Assembly: GCA_032716605.1 (NCBI GenBank)
Contig: CM064560.1
Location: 10,413,744-10,477,743, forward strand
Source: Paralithodes platypus
Taxonomy: Eukaryota > Arthropoda > Malacostraca > Decapoda > Lithodidae
Length of the DNA: 64,000 bases
Direction of reading: 5' to 3'
Position numbers and translations under genes: made by a program. The notes under the pieces are model-generated. The model saw only the letters and a list, made by a program, of their open reading frames with translations, was not told the origin of the DNA and ran no database searches. Of the stretch, positions 9,562 through 20,545 are shown one piece after another (the first letter of the stretch is position 1; each line of letters opens with the position of its first letter).

Positions 9562-12356
9562 TTGAAGCAAGTTCCTCGGAACAATTGCTGTGAAAATATC
9601 TGTGCCATCAAACCTCACTACAATCGACTATCAGCTAAATTCCGTCGAGAAGTCATCCGTAGTAGATCCGAATCCTGGAAAACTTATGTCTCCACCATTT
9701 CCCCGTCTACCCCGATATCATGCGTTTGGCATAAATTCAGGAATATTAACAGCCTTCACATTGCCCCTCCGCGCCATGCTTTGGTACACGGTGGCCGTAC
9801 TGTTCACGATCCCCTTGAGATATCGAACCTCTTGGGTCAACATCTTGCCCATGTCAGCAGTAATGAGAGGTTAGACGATAATTTCCACCGCCATAAACTT
9901 GAAATGGAGTCGATCCCCCTCAACTTCTCTTCACCAGACACTTTTGATTATAATGCATGCTTTACTATGGATGAATTTGAACATGCACTCTCCAATTGTC
10001 CTAACTCCGCTCCTGGCCAAGATAACATAAGTTTTGCCTTACTCACTAACTTAGCCCCCCTTGCTAAAGCCTACCTCTTGCAATTTTTTAATCAGGTGTG
10101 GATCCGTCATCAATTTCCTACCTCATGGAAACATGTTATTGTCGTCCCAATTGCAAAACCTGGAAAAGACCCGAGCTTGCCCTCGAGTTATAGACCAATA
10201 TCCCTCACCAGTTGTCTTTGTAAATTAATGGAGAAATTGGTCAATACTAGACTCACTTGGTTCCTCCGTCAAAACACTATTCTCACTCCGACCCAATTTG
10301 GCTTTCAGAAAGATCGATCTACTCTGGACTCGCTTACGTTATTAGAATCTCATATCAAGCGTGGCTTTGAAAGTAAGTCCATCACCGTCGCCGTTTTCTT
10401 TGACATCCAGAAGGCATATGATACCACGTGGCGGCGTCCCATCCTGCAACTACTTCATGATAGTGGTGCCCGTGGCCATCTACCTTTTTTTATTTCCAAC
10501 TTTCTTTCTGATCGAACATTCCAGACTCGAGTGGAGGGAATTCTTTCTAATGTCTTTCCACTCGTCAATGGTGTTCCCCAGGGCAGCGTTCTCAGCAGCA
10601 AACTTTTTGCCGCGGCCATAAATAAAGTCATTCAACAATTGCTGCCGGAAGTCCATGGCAGCCTGTACGTTGATGATTTTACCATCTATTGCACTGCCCG
10701 TACCCTCAGACATGCTCAACGTATACTCAACATCTCCATCCAACGGGTGATCGCCTGGGCATCTTCAGTTGGCTTTCAGTTTTCGGCTGAGAAAACTAAG
10801 GCAATAGTCTTCTATCGAGACAAACGCTGGCTCCGTGGCCAGTCAATATCGCTTCGAATGGGACCCTATCAGATTTCTTTCTATCCCAGTGTTAAATTCT
10901 TAGGCGTAATCTTTGACCAACATCTCAACTGGAGAGACCATGTTCAGTATACTAAAGGTAAAGGCCTTCGTGCTCTCAACCTCCTCAGAAAACTATCCCA
11001 TACCACTTGGGGTGCCAGACGTACCACTATGTTGATGCTCTACAAGGCGGTGGTTCTTTCCATCCTCGACTACGGCTGCCCCATTTATGGGTCTGCCTCT
11101 GCTTCCGTTTTGAAGATGTTTGACCCTGTTCATACGCAGGGTATGCGTCTCTGTACTGGAGCTTTCCGTTCCTCCCCAAATACCTCCGTCTTAGCTGAGG
11201 GTGGCGAGCCCCCGCTCTCCCTCCATCGCGATTTAGTTACTATGCGCCGTGCATTAAAAATTAAACATAGTGACTCTCCCACTAATTCCCTTTTCAGTGA
11301 TATCTTCATTCCCGATCCGTGTCCATCTTCCCCCTCCTTTCCGATTCGTGCTACAATTCTCCTCAACTATCTTGACTTTCACATTGCTGCTTCGCCGCCT
11401 GTTGTCTCCCCTTCCCCCCCATGGGTTATCTCTCTCCCCAATGTTTGCACTCACCTCTCCTTCCTCTCTAAGAGATATCCTTTTGTCCCTAGCCATCACT
11501 GCCAACACGCACTCGAACACATACGTCGTAAAGGCCCCCATTTTGCCATCTTCACTGACGGGTCTAAGACTGACTCTGGGGTGGGCCTCGCTGCTGTGTC
11601 CTCTACTAAGCTCCTTCAGTTTTCTCTCCCGCCCCAAGCCTCTATCTTTACTGCTGAACTTTTAGCTATCCAATCCGCTATTGACATTATACGTGACACC
11701 CCTCAACAGCCCTTTATAATTTACAGTGACTCTCGTAGTGCCCTCGAAGCGCCCGTGCTTATTCGTCCTCCCACGTAATAGTTCTAGCCATAAAACACGC
11801 TCTCCACGAGATGAGCCTACGTGGATTCCAGGTCCAGTTATGTTGGATTCCTGCTCACATCGGTGTCCGTGGCAATGAAGACGCCGATGCTGCGGCTAAG
11901 AATGCTATATTAATGATCCCTCGCCAGCCCCACCTTCCGTTAGGTGATTGGCTGTCCTTACTCAAGCCTTCTATTCTTTGCATGTGGCAATCTCATTGGG
12001 ATGCTCTACCCTGCAATAATAAACTCCGTGCAATCAAACCTTCTGTCCGTCCTTGGCCCTCGTCTTCCAGGTCTCACAGGTGTGAGGAAGTTTTACTAAC
12101 TAGACTTAGGATAGGCCATTCCCGGCTGACTCACGGTTATTTGATGTCCACTCCCCGCACTCCGCCCCCTACCTGCTCCTCCTGGCATTCCCCTCTAACT
12201 GTTCGCCACGTCTTTGACTGCCCAGATACTGCCCGTCTGCGCACGGTTTGTTTTGGTACTAAATCATTCACTGACCTTTTATCCGATTCTCCGTCATTTT
12301 CCTTCCCCCCTATCGTCCGTTTTTTGCGTCGCCTTAAGCTCCTTTCAGTAATCTGA
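9562..12356 (+). pseudogene. I-like LINE polyprotein: reverse transcriptase plus RNase H, one frameshift
   Basis: The frame is open from about 9562 (no true start; the 5' part is lost) to 11778, then resumes one base over to a stop at 12354-12356. RT motifs by residue from 9562 are [33 protein letters not shown] with Asp281, [10 protein letters not shown], and YVDD with Asp371 and Asp372. RNase H has FTDGSKTDSG (Asp666), the Glu in FTAELLAIQ and the Asp in YSDSRSAL. After a single extra base near 11750 come WIPAHIGVRGNEDAD and a C-terminal Cys/His cluster (PPTC...VRHVFDC) in which one usual Cys is replaced. Apart from that one indel the coding region is clean, so the copy is young or the indel is an error. 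Confidence 0.9.
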
Positions 12357-12437
12357 TCCAATCCTTCGGGCCAGACCTATGAGAGTTCCGTATGGAGCTC
12401 AGTGGTCTGGTTAATCTACTCTACATAACTAACTAAC
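9575..12437 (+). mobile_element. I-like LINE (RT-RNase H), 5'-truncated
   Basis: It contains the EN-RT linker, reverse transcriptase, RNase H and C-terminal region, then about 80 bases of 3' UTR ending in a TAAC-type tail at about 12430. The endonuclease and any ORF1 are absent, as expected from incomplete reverse transcription. RNase H in a LINE points to the I group rather than Jockey proper. The 3' junction directly abuts a family B MITE half. Confidence 0.88.
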
Positions 12438-12565
12438 TCAGAATCTGAGGGGTCCAAAGCAACTCAATTATACCTCTGACTCCCACAGCTCCTTCCTAAG
12501 CTGAATAAAATCGTCTAATGATCTATCAATCTATCGATCTATATACTCAGGCCCAATCCCCACTT
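12438..12565. mobile_element. MITE family B right half adjoining a family D end
   Basis: CTCAGAATCTGAGGGGTCC at 12438 matches 2821-2839, followed by CTTCCTAAGCTGAATAAAAT and CGTCTAATGAT at 12489-12521, which is a family B right arm. A run of CTAT-type repeat and TATACTCAGGCCC (12541-12553) then matches the reversed 3' end of repeat family D. Confidence 0.6.
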
Positions 12566-12721
12566 CTATGATGATTTATTTTATTTTTTTAATGATAGCC
12601 AGAATAAAAGTTTAAATGACGTCCTAATCCTCAAGGGGAATATTGCCAAGTAATAGACGAGACAGTAAGGGGCGAGGGAACGTGAAAGTGGTCCCGGACC
12701 CTATAAGAATTGGAACTTTCA

Positions 12722-12815
12722 ATGTTGTTTCTGTTTGGGCTCTGTCTCGAGTCAGCCACCCCCAGCTATGGGGTATGTGTCTGAGTATATACATACATAC
12801 ATACAATACAAAAGG
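12722..12815 (+). repeat. SINE-like repeat family D, copy D1, with ACAT tail
   Basis: It has GGGCTCTGTCTCGAGTCAGC, CCACCCCCAGCTATGGGGTA, TGTGTCTGAGTATATA, then tandem CATA. TCTCGAGTC resembles a Pol III B box. The conserved body is about 75 bp. Confidence 0.65.
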
Positions 12816-12883
12816 GAAAGAAACCATGCCCGCCAGCCAAAAAAAAACAAAAAATTGTGATTTTGTGTTTTGTTTTGTTTTTC

Positions 12884-13045
12884 TGACGTGTTGTGATGTC
12901 CCTGTTCGGGCTCTGTCTCGAGTCGGCCACCCCCATAAAAAAAAAAAAAAAAAGGAAAACTGGGGAAGGTGCCAGAGTACATACATACATACATACTTAT
13001 ATACAATACATGCATACATACATACATACTTACATACATACTTAT
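12884..13045 (+). repeat. Repeat family D, copy D2, with A run and CATA microsatellite
   Basis: The core GTCCCTGTTCGGGCTCTGTC lies near 12897, interrupted after CCACCCCCAT by about 18 A, then GGTGCCAGAGTACATACAT and tandem CATA. An almost identical copy, including the A run, is at 25600-25715. Confidence 0.65.
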
Positions 13046-13082
13046 ATGAATAAATGTATGTACAGTAGCCTATATACACAGG

Positions 13083-13164
13083 CACATAACCCATAGCTAA
13101 GGATGGTCGACTCGAGACAGAGCCCGAATAGGGACAACATAACAACATAAAAAAAAAAAAAAAA

Positions 13165-13197
<33 letters not shown>

Positions 13198-13215
13198 CAA
13201 ATAATAATATATAAA
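13083..13215 (-). repeat. Repeat family D, copy D3 (inverted), plus A/AAT microsatellite
   Basis: GACTCGAGACAGAGCCCGAA on the plus strand is the inverse of the family core. It is followed by a run of A and tandem AAT to 13200. With D1 and D2 it forms an inverted pair within 400 bp. Confidence 0.65.
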
Positions 13216-13702
13216 TAAATCACACATATCTAGGACGCCCAGGAGAAGACTCCGAGACCTAGGACTAGCCTTCTATGAGGGTCAAAATAAGATATACAAG
13301 TTGTTTACAGTAAGGTATACATAATGGAGTCTAAAAGAATTGCCTGTAATTCCCCCGATAGATGGCCCTACTTATCAGCCACTGTTATCAACACTGCAGC
13401 AGACGACGAACCCAGAACAAGTAAGTAACACCAATTTACTCAACCATTGGACCACACCAAGGACATTCAGGTTTAATATAAGGTATAGTATAACCTTAGA
13501 TCATCATGGACAGCAGTGATATTGATGGTGGGCTTATATAGCATCTATAATAAGCATTTACAACTCTAATCAAATCCAAAACTCTCTCTGACGCATGCGC
13601 AGTAGTATTTTCAGCCTGATGCCATTTTGGGGACAGATGTGTACAGTTGTCCACGGGTCCAGCTATTATGTAGCTACTTGTTATGTTATTACTTTAATTA
13701 TA
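13216..13702. other. Unassigned non-coding DNA
   Basis: No ORF or repeat relationship recognised. Confidence 0.4.
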
Positions 13703-13790
13703 CGTGTTGTCCCTGTTCGGGCTCTGTCTCGAGTCGTCCACCCCAAGCTATGGGGTATCTGCCTAAGTATATAGATAGATAGCTAGATTC
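13703..13790 (+). repeat. Repeat family D, copy D4, with GATA-type tail
   Basis: It runs GTTGTCCCTGTTCGGGCTCT, CAAGCTATGGGGTATCTGCC, TAAGTATATAGATAGATAG. It shows that the body keeps its 3' end while the tail repeat varies (CATA in D1, GATA here). Confidence 0.65.
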
Positions 13791-13889
13791 TAGATATGTA
13801 TATGCGTAGAAATAATTACAAATATACCTAAAATAGACTTGAAAGATAATGTTATATAGGCCTACCTGTAAATAGCAAAAATTACACAT

Positions 13890-14054
13890 GATTAGCGAGG
13901 GCAATTCGCACCAAAATGGCATGAAATGGGGCGAAAGGTCTTAAAATTGCCAAACTACTTAGGCGAACCTCTTGATATGTCAAAACCGATGGGGCTAAAC
14001 ATGAGGGAGAAGGGGGTCCAGAAAAAGAACCCTGAAGTGAAAATCTCCCCTTAA
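13890..14054 (+). mobile_element. MITE family A, copy A3 (right part)
   Basis: It keeps GGGGCGAAAGGTCTTAAAAT, ATGGGGCTAAACATGAGGGA, GAAGGGGGTCCAGAAAAAG and a clear right terminus TCTCCCCTTAA at 14044-14054. Confidence 0.78.
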
Positions 14055-14225
14055 GAATTGCCCTAACCAACTATGCCACCTTAATATAACAGAAGGTATG
14101 ATTATAATGACACATAGAGGAAACTAATGAATACTGCTAATAATTAATTAGAACTAATAAATAATCATATATAAATAAATTAATGTCGCTAATAAAAATA
14201 GAACGGAGATTGTAAGGCAGTTGGT

Positions 14226-14600
14226 GAATTCAATGCATTGTGGGCGGAGTGTACTGACAAAACAGTGAGTCTTTAATGTTGTCACCAAAATCCGCCCATC
14301 CAGACTCCGCCCACTTCCTCATTAGTGGGTGGAATCTGGTGACATAAGGGACATAATTTCACCAAACTCTGCCCACTACTTCAATAGTGGGTGTAGTTTG
14401 GTGACATAATGGGCGTCACCAGTGTCACCAAACTCCGCCCACTTCCTCCAGAATGGGTGGAATTTGGTTATGGGGAGTCACTGGCCAATCAGAGTCACCA
14501 AACTCAGCCCACTTCCTTAATAGTGGGTGGAGTTTGGTGACATAAGAGGCGTCACCAATGTCACCAAGCTCCGCCCACCACCTCCCAGCATTGTGATAGG
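14226..14600. repeat. Array of four short inverted repeats with CCGCCCAC cores
   Basis: Four successive hairpins lie near 14282-14346, 14369-14412, 14427-14470 and 14493-14541. Each has GTCACCAAACTCCGCCCACT on the left and AGTGGGTGGAGTTTGGTGAC, or variants, on the right. The outer ends are also inverted (GCATTGTGGGCGGAG and CTCCGCCCACCACC...GCATTGTG). This looks like a fold-back transposon whose arm has multiplied. Confidence 0.82.
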
Positions 14601-14679
14601 CCTACAGTAACCCCGCCCCCTTCATACACCATATTGACCATAATATACCATAGTCATACTAACGATAATAACCCCTTCA

Positions 14680-14815
14680 TTATATTCTGGCAACTAGTAG
14701 ATGATTTTACACAGCTTAGAAAGAACCTGAGGGGATATAATTGTCCCTTTATTAATTGTCAGAACTCCTTCCTAAACCAAGTAAAATCGTCTACTAATAG
14801 CCAAAATATAATGTT
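14680..14815. mobile_element. MITE family B copy
   Basis: Both arms are present (ATTCTGGCAACTAGTAGATG and AAAATCGTCTACTAATAGCC) around a short centre. The terminal TTAACCC portions are missing. Confidence 0.65.
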
Positions 14816-15162
14816 TGTTTCAATTCGATTGTGGTGTTATTGCTTCACATGTAAGCCGGTCCCATACGAGAGCTTTTATAGTCAACATTCGATGATCAAC
14901 ATTTTCTGACAACATTTCTGGAATATTTTGCACTGGTATCGGAAACTAGACTGTTGGCAGATGAACTTAGGCAACCGAAATATTGTAAATGTTGACCTCA
15001 TCAGCTGCCAGACCAGTGTTGAGGATAAATGTTGAGTGAAAAAGCGCTCGTGTGATACCGGCTTTAGTATACGTCTATGTGTACATTTAATATGTTCAGG
15101 ATTTTGTATTTCCTTCATAAATATTATTTACCTCATTTATGAATTGATTTTTATTTTTATTT

Positions 15163-15305
15163 TGGGTAACATTGGAGGATTATAAGCAGTTTAGGAAGGA
15201 TCTCGAGCAATCAGAGGGGTAAAAAGGATCTCAATTAACCCTTAAACGTCCTCAGATCCTTCCTAATCTTAATAAAATCGTTCAATGATAACCAGAATAA
15301 TATGA
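15163..15305. mobile_element. MITE family B copy (diverged)
   Basis: A left arm with AGGATTATAAGCAGTTTAGGA, a right arm CTTCCTAATCTTAATAAAATC and CCAGAATAATATGAG. The arms are still complementary but eroded. Confidence 0.6.
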
Positions 15306-15449
15306 GTAAGTGTGTCCTCGGATACTGAAAAAGCGAATTTGTTTTATTATTCATTGCAGATGGTGTTTTTGGCGGTAACAAGAATGACGTCGGAGCATTT
15401 GGACTACACGTCTTTCCTCAGCTGGACAAAATCGCCCTCTGCGCCCCCC

Positions 15450-16480
15450 CCCCCCCATCAATATACCCATATAATCCATAGCACAGCATGTTGCCCTAGA
15501 ACAGCCCTCTGCGCACCCCCCACAATATCAATATTCCCATATAACCCATCACACAGCATGTTGCCCTAGAACAGCCTTCTGCGCAGCCCCCCTCCTATAA
15601 ATATACCCATATAACCCCCTAGCACAGCAAGTTGCCCTAGAACAGCCCTCTAAGTAGCCCCCACAATATCAATATACCCATATAACCCATAGCACAGCAA
15701 GTTGCCCTAGAACAGCCCTCTGCGTAGCCCCCGCCCCTATCAATATACCCATATAACCCATAGCACAGCATGTTGCCCTAGAACAGCCCTCTGCGTAGCC
15801 CCCCCCTATCAATATACCCATATAACCCATAGCACAGCATGTTGCCCTAGAACAGCCCTCTGCGTAGCCCCCCCTATCAATATACCCATATAACCCATAG
15901 CACAGCATGTTGCCCTAGAACAGCCCTCTGCGTAGCCCCCCTATCAATATACCCATATAACCCATAGCACAGCATGTTGCCCTAGAACAGCCCTCTGCGT
16001 AGCCCCCCCTATCAATATACCCATATAACCCATCACACAGCATGTTGCCCTAGAACAGCCCTCTGCGTAGCCCCCCCTATCAATATACCCATATAACCCA
16101 TAGCACAGCATGTTGCCCTAGAACAGCCCTCTGCGTAGCCCCCCCCCTATCAATATACCCATATAACCCATCACACAGCATGTTGCCCTAGAACAGCCCT
16201 CTGCGTAGCCCCCCCTATCAATATACCCATATAACCCATAGCACAGCATGTTGCCCTAGAACAGCCCTCTGCGTAGCCCCCCCTCCTATCAATATACCCA
16301 TATAACCCATCACACAACATGTTGCCCTAGAACAGCCCTCTGCGTAGCCCCCCCCCATATCAATATACCCATATAACCCATAGCACAGCATGTTGCTCTA
16401 GAACAGCCCTCTGCGCACCCCCACAATATCAATATACCGGTACCTATATAACCCATCACACAGCATGTTGCCCGAGACAG
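15450..16480 (+). repeat. C-tract satellite array 1 (about 68-bp monomer)
   Basis: About 15 monomers with CCCATAGCACAGCATGTTGC, CCTAGAACAGCCCTCTGCG, a run of 5-9 C, then CTATCAATATACCCATATAA. The monomer is usually 66-72 bp because the C run and a TCCT insert vary. The last monomer has ACCGGTACCTATATAACCC, a variant that also marks the end of arrays 2 and 3. The array then stops inside CCCGAGACAGCC, without the tail (AATAAA region) seen after the other two. Confidence 0.95.
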
Positions 16481-16489
16481 CCAAAAGTT

Positions 16490-17340
16490 TCAGCCAATCA
16501 GAAGCCAGCAACTTTTTCCAGGAGTCTGTCGAAAATATGAGTTCGTAAAGTCATATAATTCTACGGGAGGAGCACTACCTTTCTTGCACAACCAGACACA
16601 TATCGCCTCGGGCAGTACGATGACGTCAGACAAAACTTTCAATCTTCAGCCAATCAGAAGCCAGCAACTTTTTCCAGGGGTCTAAAACTCATACGCTATG
16701 GCCTCTCGGGTGGACGTTTGGTTCATCCTACTCGCGCCAGAACTTGCTTGGCTCTCTGTGGGTTCAGTAAAAATATGAGTTCGCCAAGGGTAACTAAATT
16801 GCATATAATTCTACGGAAGAAGCACAACCTATCTCGCAAAACCAAACGAATATAGCCTCGGGCAGTATTGTGACGTCAGAAAAACTTGCAAAGTTTCAGC
16901 CAATCAGAAGCCACCAACTTTTTTCAAGGGTCTACAATTCATACGCTATGGCTTAAGGTGGACGGGTGGGGTTCATCCTACTCGCCCCATAACTTGCTCA
17001 GCTCTCTGTGGGATTGGGCAAGGGCTGGCTAGTCTGTCGAAAATAAGAGTTCGTAAAACCAGACAAATATCGCCTCGGGCAGTATGATGACGTCAGACAA
17101 AACTTTCAATCTTCGACCAATCAGAAGAGCAACTTTTTTCAGGGGTCTAACATTCATACGCTACGGCCTCTCGGGTGGACGTGGAGGGGGGGGGGGGGGT
17201 TGGGTTCATCCTACTCGCGCCATAACTTGCTCAGCTCTATGGGGGGTTGGTCACGGGTTGGGTAGTTTGTCGAGAATATTAGTTCGTAATGTGTTCGTAT
17301 ATTGGTGGTAAACCCATTTTATTCAGGATTTGAAGGTTAA
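16490..17340 (+). repeat. CRE/CCAAT-bearing long repeat block 1
   Basis: Three units of about 220-250 bp. Each has GCCTCGGGCAGTA, then TGACGTCA (16621, 16871, 17088), then about 29 bases on a CCAAT (16650, 16900, 17117) within AGCCAATCAGAAG, then GGGGTCTA, TCATACGCTATGGCC and TTCATCCTACTCGC. TGACGTCA is a consensus cAMP-response element and AGCCAATCAG a consensus NF-Y box. A preceding partial unit (16485-16525) keeps only the CCAAT part. Confidence 0.85.
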
Positions 17341-19915
17341 TCACTATCAATATACCCTTATACCCACTCGTACAGCATATTGCCTTAGAACAGCTCTCTG
17401 CGCAGCCCCACCTTCCCCCCCCCCATCAATATACCCATATACCCCATCGTACAGCATGTTGCCCTAGAATAGCTCTCTGCGCAGCCCCCTATCCCCCCCC
17501 CCATCAATATACCCATATACCCCATCGTACAGCATCTTGCCTTAGAACAGCTCTCTGCGCAGCCCCCCTTCCCCCCCCCCATCAATATACCCATATACCC
17601 CATCGTACAGCATGTTGCCCTAGAACAGCTCTCTGCACAGCCCCCCCTTCCCCCCCATTAATATACCCATATAACCCATCGCACGGCATGTTGCCCTAGA
17701 ACAGCTCTCTGTGCAATCCCCCCCCCCACATCAATATACCCATATAACCCATAGCACAGCATGTTGCCCTAGAACAGCCCTCTGAGCTGCCCCCCCCATC
17801 AATACAACTATATAACCCATCACACAGCATGTTGCCCTAGAACAGCCCTCTGCACAGCCCCCCCTCCATCAATATACCCATATAACCCATCACACAGCAT
17901 GTTGCCCTAGAACAGCCCTCCGCGTAGCCCCCCCCCATCAATATACCCATATAACCCATAGCACAGCATGTTGCCCTAGAACAGCCCTCTGCGCAGCCCC
18001 CCCCCATCAATATACCCATATAACCCATCACACAGCATGTTGCCCTAGAACAGCCCTCTGCGCAGCCCCCCCCCCAACAGTATACCCCATAGCACAGCAT
18101 ATTGCCCTAGAACAGCCCTCTGCGCCCCCCCCCCCTATCAATATACCCATATAACCCATAGCACAGCATGTTGCCCTAGAACAGCCCTCTGCGCCCCATC
18201 CCCTATCAATATACCCATATAACCCATAGCACAGCATGTTGCTCTAGAACAGCCCTCTCCGCACCCCCCCATATCAATATACCCATATAACCCATCACAC
18301 AGGATGTTGCCCGAGAACAGCCCTCTGCGCACCCACCCCCCCAACACACACACACACACACTATCAATATACTCATATAACCCATAGAACATCATGTTGC
18401 CCTAGAACAGCCCTCTGCGTAGCCCCCACAATATCAATATACCCATATAACCCATAACACAGCATGTTGCCCTAGAACAGCCCTCTGCATAGCCCCCACA
18501 ATATCAATATACCTATATAACCCATAGCACAGCATGTTGGCCTAGAACAGCCCTCTGCGTAGCCCCCCTCCTATCAATATACCTATATAACCCATAGCAC
18601 AGCATGTTGCTCTAGAACAGCCCTCTGCCCATCCCCCACAATGTCAATATACCCATATAACCCATAGCACAGCATGTTGCTCTAGAACAGCCCTCTGCAT
18701 AGCCCCCCCTCCAATCAATATACCCATATAACCCATAGAACAGCCCTCTGCGTAGCCCCCACAATATCAATATACCTATATAACCCATAGCACAGCATGT
18801 TGCCCTAGAACAGCCCTCTGCGTAGCCCCCTCCTATCAATATACCTATATAACCCATAGCACAGCATCTTGCTCTAGAACAGCCCTCTGCGTAGCCCCCC
18901 CTCCAATCAATATACCCATATAACCCATAGAACAGCCCTCTGCATAGCCCCCACAATATCAATATACCTATATAACCCATAGCACAGCATGTTGCCCTAG
19001 AACAGCCCACTGCGTAGCCCCCCCCTCCTATCAATATACCTATGTAACCCATAGCACAGCATATTGCCCTAGAGCAGCCCTCTGCATAGCCCCCTCCTAT
19101 CAATATACCCATATAACCCATAGCACAGCATGTTGCCCTAGAACAGCCCTCTGCGTAGCCCCCACAATATCAATATACCTATATTACCCATAGCACAGCA
19201 TATTGCCCTAGAACAGCCCTCTGCATAGCCCCCTCCTATCAATATACCTATATAACCCATAGCACAGCATGTTGCTCTAGAACAGCCCTCTGCATAGCCC
19301 CCACAATATCAATATACCTATATAACCCATAGCACAGCATGTTGCCCTATAACAGCCCTCTGCGTAGCCCCCTCCTATCAATATACCTATATAACCCATA
19401 GCACAGTATATTGCCCTAGAACAGCCCTCTGCATGGCCCCCTCCTATCAACATACCCATATAACCCGTAGCACAGCATGTTGCCCTGGAACAGCCCTATG
19501 CGTAGCCCCCCCTCCTATCAATATACCTATATAACCCATAGCACAGCATGTTGCCCTAGAACAGCCCTCTGCATAGCCTCCTCCTACCAATATCCGCATA
19601 TAACCCATCACACAGCATGTTGCCCTAGAACAGCCCTCTGCGTAGCCCCCCCCCCCTCCCTATCAATATACCCATATAACCCATAGCACAGCATGTTGCT
19701 CTAGAACAGCCCTCTGCGCACACCCCCCAATATCAATATACCTGTACCTATATAACCCATCACACAGCATGTTGCCCGAGCACAGCCCTCTGCACCCCCC
19801 CCCCCCCCCCCATCACACACACACACACACACTATCAATATACTCATATAACCCATAGCACAGCATGTTGCCCGAGAACAGCCGTCTGTGTAGCCCCCCC
19901 CCCCCTCAGCCCTCA
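17341..19915 (+). repeat. C-tract satellite array 2
   Basis: Roughly 37 monomers. The first four or five form a subfamily with CATCGTACAGCAT and AACAGCTCTCTG and long C runs, shared with the start of array 3. The middle has shortened monomers in which CCCATAGAACAGCCC joins directly (for example 18728 and 18927). Near the end a CA microsatellite (18343-18360 and 19815-19833) interrupts it. Reading frames on the minus strand repeat the same residues because monomers of 66, 69 or 72 bp keep frame; they are not genes. Confidence 0.95.
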
Positions 19916-19925
19916 CCCCCAGTGG

Positions 19926-19931
19926 AATAAA
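19926..19931 (+). terminator. AATAAA after satellite array 2
   Basis: A canonical polyadenylation hexamer in AGTGGAATAAACTGTAATAC, repeated in the same context at 23390-23395. A chance origin followed by copying is possible. Confidence 0.3.
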
Positions 19932-19949
19932 CTGTAATACTAGACATTA

Positions 19950-20545
19950 AAAACAAACAAAAATCTACGGGGGAAGCACTACCTTTCTCACAAAACCAAA
20001 CGAATATCGCCTCGGGCAGTATTGTGACGTCAGAAATACTTACAAAGTTTCAGCCAATTAGAAGCCAGCAACTTTTTCCAGGGGTCTAGAATTCATACGC
20101 TATGGCCTAAGGTAGACAGGTGGGGTTCATCCTACTCGCGCCATAATTTGCTCTGCTCTCTGTGGGTTCGGTCAAGGGCTAGCTGGTCTGTCGAAAATGT
20201 GAGTTCGTAAAGTCATATAATTCTACGGGAGGAGCACTACCTTTCTTGCACAACCAGACACATATCGCCTCGGGCAGTACGATGACGTCAGACAAAACTT
20301 TCAATCTTCAGCCAATCAGAAGCCAGCAACTTTTTCCAGGGGTCTAAAATTCATACGCTATGGCCTCTCGGGTGGACGTGGAGGGGGGTTGGGGGGGGGG
20401 ATGTGTTCATCCTACTCGCGCCATAACTTGCTCAGCTCTATGGGGGGTTGGTCACGGGTTGGGTAGTTTGTCGAGAATATTAGTTCGCAATGTGTTCGTA
20501 TATTGGTGGTAAACCCATTTTATTCAGGATTTGAAGGTTAATCAC
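19950..20545 (+). repeat. CRE/CCAAT-bearing long repeat block 2
   Basis: Two units with TGACGTCA at 20025-20032 and 20283-20290. In the first the box is CCAATTAG rather than CCAATCAG. The block ends with TTTATTCAGGATTTGAAGG, which leads straight into array 3 exactly as block 1 leads into array 2. Confidence 0.85.

Noticed and set aside
12643..13227. Overlapping frames around 12.6-13.2 kb
   Set aside because: They consist of translated CATA, A and AAT microsatellites and the family D core.
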